Positions 6,378 to 7,750 of a stretch of DNA of 7,750 nt are shown here, piece after piece (the first letter of the stretch is position 1; the number at the start of each line of letters is the position of its first letter). This DNA is from a bacterium (GTDB lineage: Bacteria > Planctomycetota > B15-G4 > JADJEK01). Made by a program: the position numbers and the translations under genes. The stretch spans positions 1-7,750 of the forward strand of contig JAUIEL010000314.1 in NCBI GenBank assembly GCA_030428825.1, written 5' to 3'. The notes beneath the pieces were generated by a model, which did no database searches, had not been told where the DNA came from, and saw nothing but the letters and a program-made list of their open reading frames with translations.

Positions 6378-6773
6378 TCAGGAAGCGATCCGGGCGACCA
6401 GCGGCGGGCCGAGGACGAGGATACCGATCACCACCGCGCCGGCGGCGCCGAGCAGGACGGCCCCGGCCGCGACGTCCTTCGCGTCCTTCACCAGCGGGTG
6501 GAACTCGGGGGAGGCGACGTCGCAGAGGAGCTCGAGCGCCGTGTTGAGCGCCTCGGCGGTCCAGACCGCCATGAAGGCGAGGACGAGCCAGCACCAGTCG
6601 CCGGCCGCGAGGTCGAGCCAGATGCCGGCCGCGACCACGACCGCCGTCGCGACGAGGTGGACGCGCGCGTTCGCCTGCGTCCGGAGCATCGTCGCGATCC
6701 CGGCCAGCGCGTGGCGGACGCTGCGCAGCCGGCCGGAGAAGTGGTGGTCCGGACGTCGCCGTTCTTCGGTCAT
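6378..6773 (-). CDS. Diacylglycerol kinase family protein (DgkA / undecaprenol kinase type)
   Basis: A 131-residue integral membrane lipid kinase, close to the usual size of about 120-135 residues. An N-terminal amphipathic segment (RSVRHALAGIATMLRTQANARVH, shown here only to describe 18-39) leads into three membrane helices at about 38-54, 60-83 and 101-127. The catalytic signature EALNTALELLCD lies at 74-85, and KDAKDVAAGAVLL follows at 96-108; together they supply the conserved E, N, E, K and D of the family. It phosphorylates a membrane lipid alcohol with ATP: diacylglycerol in Escherichia coli DgkA, undecaprenol in many Gram-positive relatives. The N-terminal pattern looks more like the undecaprenol type, but substrate cannot be settled by eye. 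The ATG at 6773 has no Shine-Dalgarno site and follows a -10-like hexamer directly. It is convergent with the glycosyltransferase, whose carrier lipid pathway it could serve; that link is inference. Confidence 0.9.
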   Translation of the reverse strand: MTEERRRPDHHFSGRLRSVRHALAGIATMLRTQANARVHLVATAVVVAAGIWLDLAAGDWCWLVLAFMAVWTAEALNTALELLCDVASPEFHPLVKDAKDVAAGAVLLGAAGAVVIGILVLGPPLVARIAS

Positions 6774-6780
6774 CGGGCCG

Positions 6781-6786
6781 AGTCTA
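6781..6786 (-). promoter_or_regulatory. Possible -10 element of the lipid kinase gene
   Basis: On the minus strand TAGACT (4 of 6 matches to TATAAT) ends seven bases before the kinase ATG. That spacing would place the transcription start at or next to the start codon, the usual geometry of a leaderless mRNA. No clear -35 is visible, and the upstream bases fall in the GGTGAC repeat. Confidence 0.35.
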
Positions 6787-6793
6787 TCGGCCT

Positions 6794-6813
6794 GGTGACG
6801 GTGACGGTGACGG
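6794..6813. repeat. Tandem hexamer GGTGAC x3
   Basis: Three perfect copies of GGTGAC plus a further GG lie 21 bases upstream of the kinase start, around where a -35 region would fall. Copy-number change by slippage could alter kinase promoter spacing, but three copies is short and may mean nothing. Confidence 0.6.
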
Positions 6814-6841
6814 CGCGGCCTCGGATCGACGGATCGAGCCT

Positions 6842-6851
6842 CGGTCGACCG
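6842..6851. repeat. Palindrome CGGTCGACCG downstream of the protease gene
   Basis: A perfect 10-bp palindrome in the 105-bp gap between protease and kinase genes, with a tandem pair of GGATCGA(C/G) just beside it at 6823-6838. This could be a protein-binding site or chance; no function is claimed. Confidence 0.25.
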
Positions 6852-6878
6852 CGCGACGTGCCGGGCCGTCGTCGAGGG

Positions 6879-7750
6879 TCAGCCCTGCGCCGCCCCGAAT
6901 CGAGGTCCGGTCTCACCGTACACGTCCCGCAGGTCGGCGCGGATGGCGGCGATGATGCGATCGATGCGAATCCCGTAGTTCAGGTCCTTCTCGTGCGAGT
7001 AGGCGCGGTGGAGCCCCATCAACGCCCAGTCGTCGTCGAGGACCGGGCTGCCGCTGTTCCCCGGCTCGGTGAGGGTCGAGTAGTGGATTCGTCGGTCGTC
7101 GACCGTTCCCACGCCGTTCGGCGTCGCCGAGTACCAGAGGTCGCCGCCGAGGGGGTGGCCGATCACGTTGGCCGTGAGACCCGGCGTGACCTCGCCGCTG
7201 CGGATCGGAATCGGCTCGTGGAAGGGGGAGCCGTCGAGGAGCAGGAGCGTCGCGTCGAGCCGGTGCCGCGGGGAGGTCCACACCAGCTCGGCGTACTCGA
7301 CGACGACGGCGCTGCGCCGCCCGCCGCGCGGCGCGAGGAAGACGACGGTCACGTCCTCGGGGGGGAGCGAAGCGGGGCTTCCCGACCGCTCGACCGGGTC
7401 GTCGCTACAGACGTGGGCGTTCGTGAGCAGCAGCGGGGGGCCGGCGTACCCCGGCCAGAGGAGCCGTCCGTCGAGGAGGAAGCCGCTTTCCAGCATTCCG
7501 GAGAAAGCGCAGTCCTCGAACAGCGCCGTCCGCACGCGGGCTTCGGCGCCGAGGAAGAGCACGGCCACCGCCCCGGCTTCGCCGAAGCGCAGCTCCAGCG
7601 GGCAGCGCCGGCCCAGCTCCGCATCCCCGCCGACGAGCTGGAGGGGACGCTTGCCGCAGCCTCGACCGATCGGGTGGGGCACTCCGGGGCACGGCATCGC
7701 GTAGGGCTCGTGGCCGGCGCGTCGCTCGGCCTGCGTCGTCGAACGCTCGA
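6879..7750 (-). CDS. Trypsin-like serine protease, N-terminus running off the window
   Basis: A chymotrypsin-fold serine protease (trypsin-like peptidase, Pfam Trypsin_2-like). Counting from the ATG at 7697, the triad is visible: H95 in LLLTNAHVC, D148 in RHRLDATLLL and S215 in EPGNSGSPVL. GVGTVDD (196-202) and MGLHRAYS (227-234) fit beta-barrel strands around the active site. No signal peptide or membrane helix is seen, so a cytoplasmic enzyme is likely. The frame stays open from 7697 to the window edge (17 more codons, including RAGHEPYAMPCPG), and the 7697 ATG has no ribosome site, so I treat the gene as partial; 272 residues is the minimum. The segment around 7697 is rich in Cys, His, Pro and Gly and may belong to another N-terminal domain. 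Cytoplasmic trypsin-like proteases of this type are often effectors in bacterial conflict systems next to MoxR, vWA or small associated domains; such partners would lie beyond the edge. It lies upstream of the kinase on the same strand with a 105-bp gap. Confidence 0.82.
   Translation of the reverse strand, partial: ERSTTQAERRAGHEPYAMPCPGVPHPIGRGCGKRPLQLVGGDAELGRRCPLELRFGEAGAVAVLFLGAEARVRTALFEDCAFSGMLESGFLLDGRLLWPGYAGPPLLLTNAHVCSDDPVERSGSPASLPPEDVTVVFLAPRGGRRSAVVVEYAELVWTSPRHRLDATLLLLDGSPFHEPIPIRSGEVTPGLTANVIGHPLGGDLWYSATPNGVGTVDDRRIHYSTLTEPGNSGSPVLDDDWALMGLHRAYSHEKDLNYGIRIDRIIAAIRADLRDVYGETGPRFGAAQG

Noticed and set aside
4843..6798. Plus-strand open frame of 651 residues overlapping the glycosyltransferase
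   Set aside because: R/A/G/P-rich shadow frame; the overlapping frame has membrane helices and the DE and DQKPP signatures.
1..7750. CRISPR array, tRNA, rRNA or insertion sequence
   Set aside because: No regularly spaced repeats, cloverleaf-like segments, conserved rRNA stretches, transposase motifs or terminal inverted repeats were seen on either strand.

Overview
The window is very GC-rich (roughly 70% by eye, with most codons ending in G or C). It encodes a lipobox lipoprotein, a DgkA-family lipid kinase, a dynamin-like GTPase and a polyprenol-phosphate-type glycosyltransferase. This suggests a high-GC bacterium with a diderm envelope, such as Acidobacteriota, Planctomycetota, Myxococcota or an uncultivated relative. 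The sequence alone does not fix the phylum, and there is no rRNA, tRNA or marker gene.

Layout: (1) At the left edge is the 3' end of a plus-strand gene. Its product looks like the tail of a DUF4062-type (TIR-like) module followed by two membrane helices. It overlaps by 17 bp a second gene encoding a membrane-anchored coiled-coil protein with a small beta-rich C-terminal domain. (2) A plus-strand DUF434/DUF5616 (PIN-like) gene follows. (3) Convergent to it, on the minus strand, is a two-gene operon: a 604-residue dynamin-like GTPase, then, through a 4-bp ATGA stop/start overlap, a 249-residue lipoprotein. (4) Divergent from the GTPase is a 546-residue multi-spanning glycosyltransferase. (5) Convergent to that is a minus-strand diacylglycerol/undecaprenol kinase. 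(6) Upstream of the kinase, also on the minus strand, is a trypsin-like serine protease whose frame stays open to the right edge, so its N-terminus is probably missing.

Functional theme: nearly every product acts at or on membranes. These are a membrane-remodelling GTPase with a coupled lipoprotein, a lipid kinase, a lipid-linked sugar transferase and two membrane-anchored proteins at the left edge. Codon usage divides the window into a highly biased central block (DUF434 to the kinase) and two flanks (left-edge pair, right-edge protease) with clearly more A/T-ending codons. I read the flanks as accessory or more recently acquired genes. The left-edge DUF4062-like/coiled-coil pair and the right-edge protease belong to domain classes common in bacterial conflict systems, but both are cut by the window edges, so this is a lead and not a demonstrated system.

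No CRISPR array, insertion sequence, tRNA or rRNA was seen. No gene-free stretch exceeds about 110 bases.
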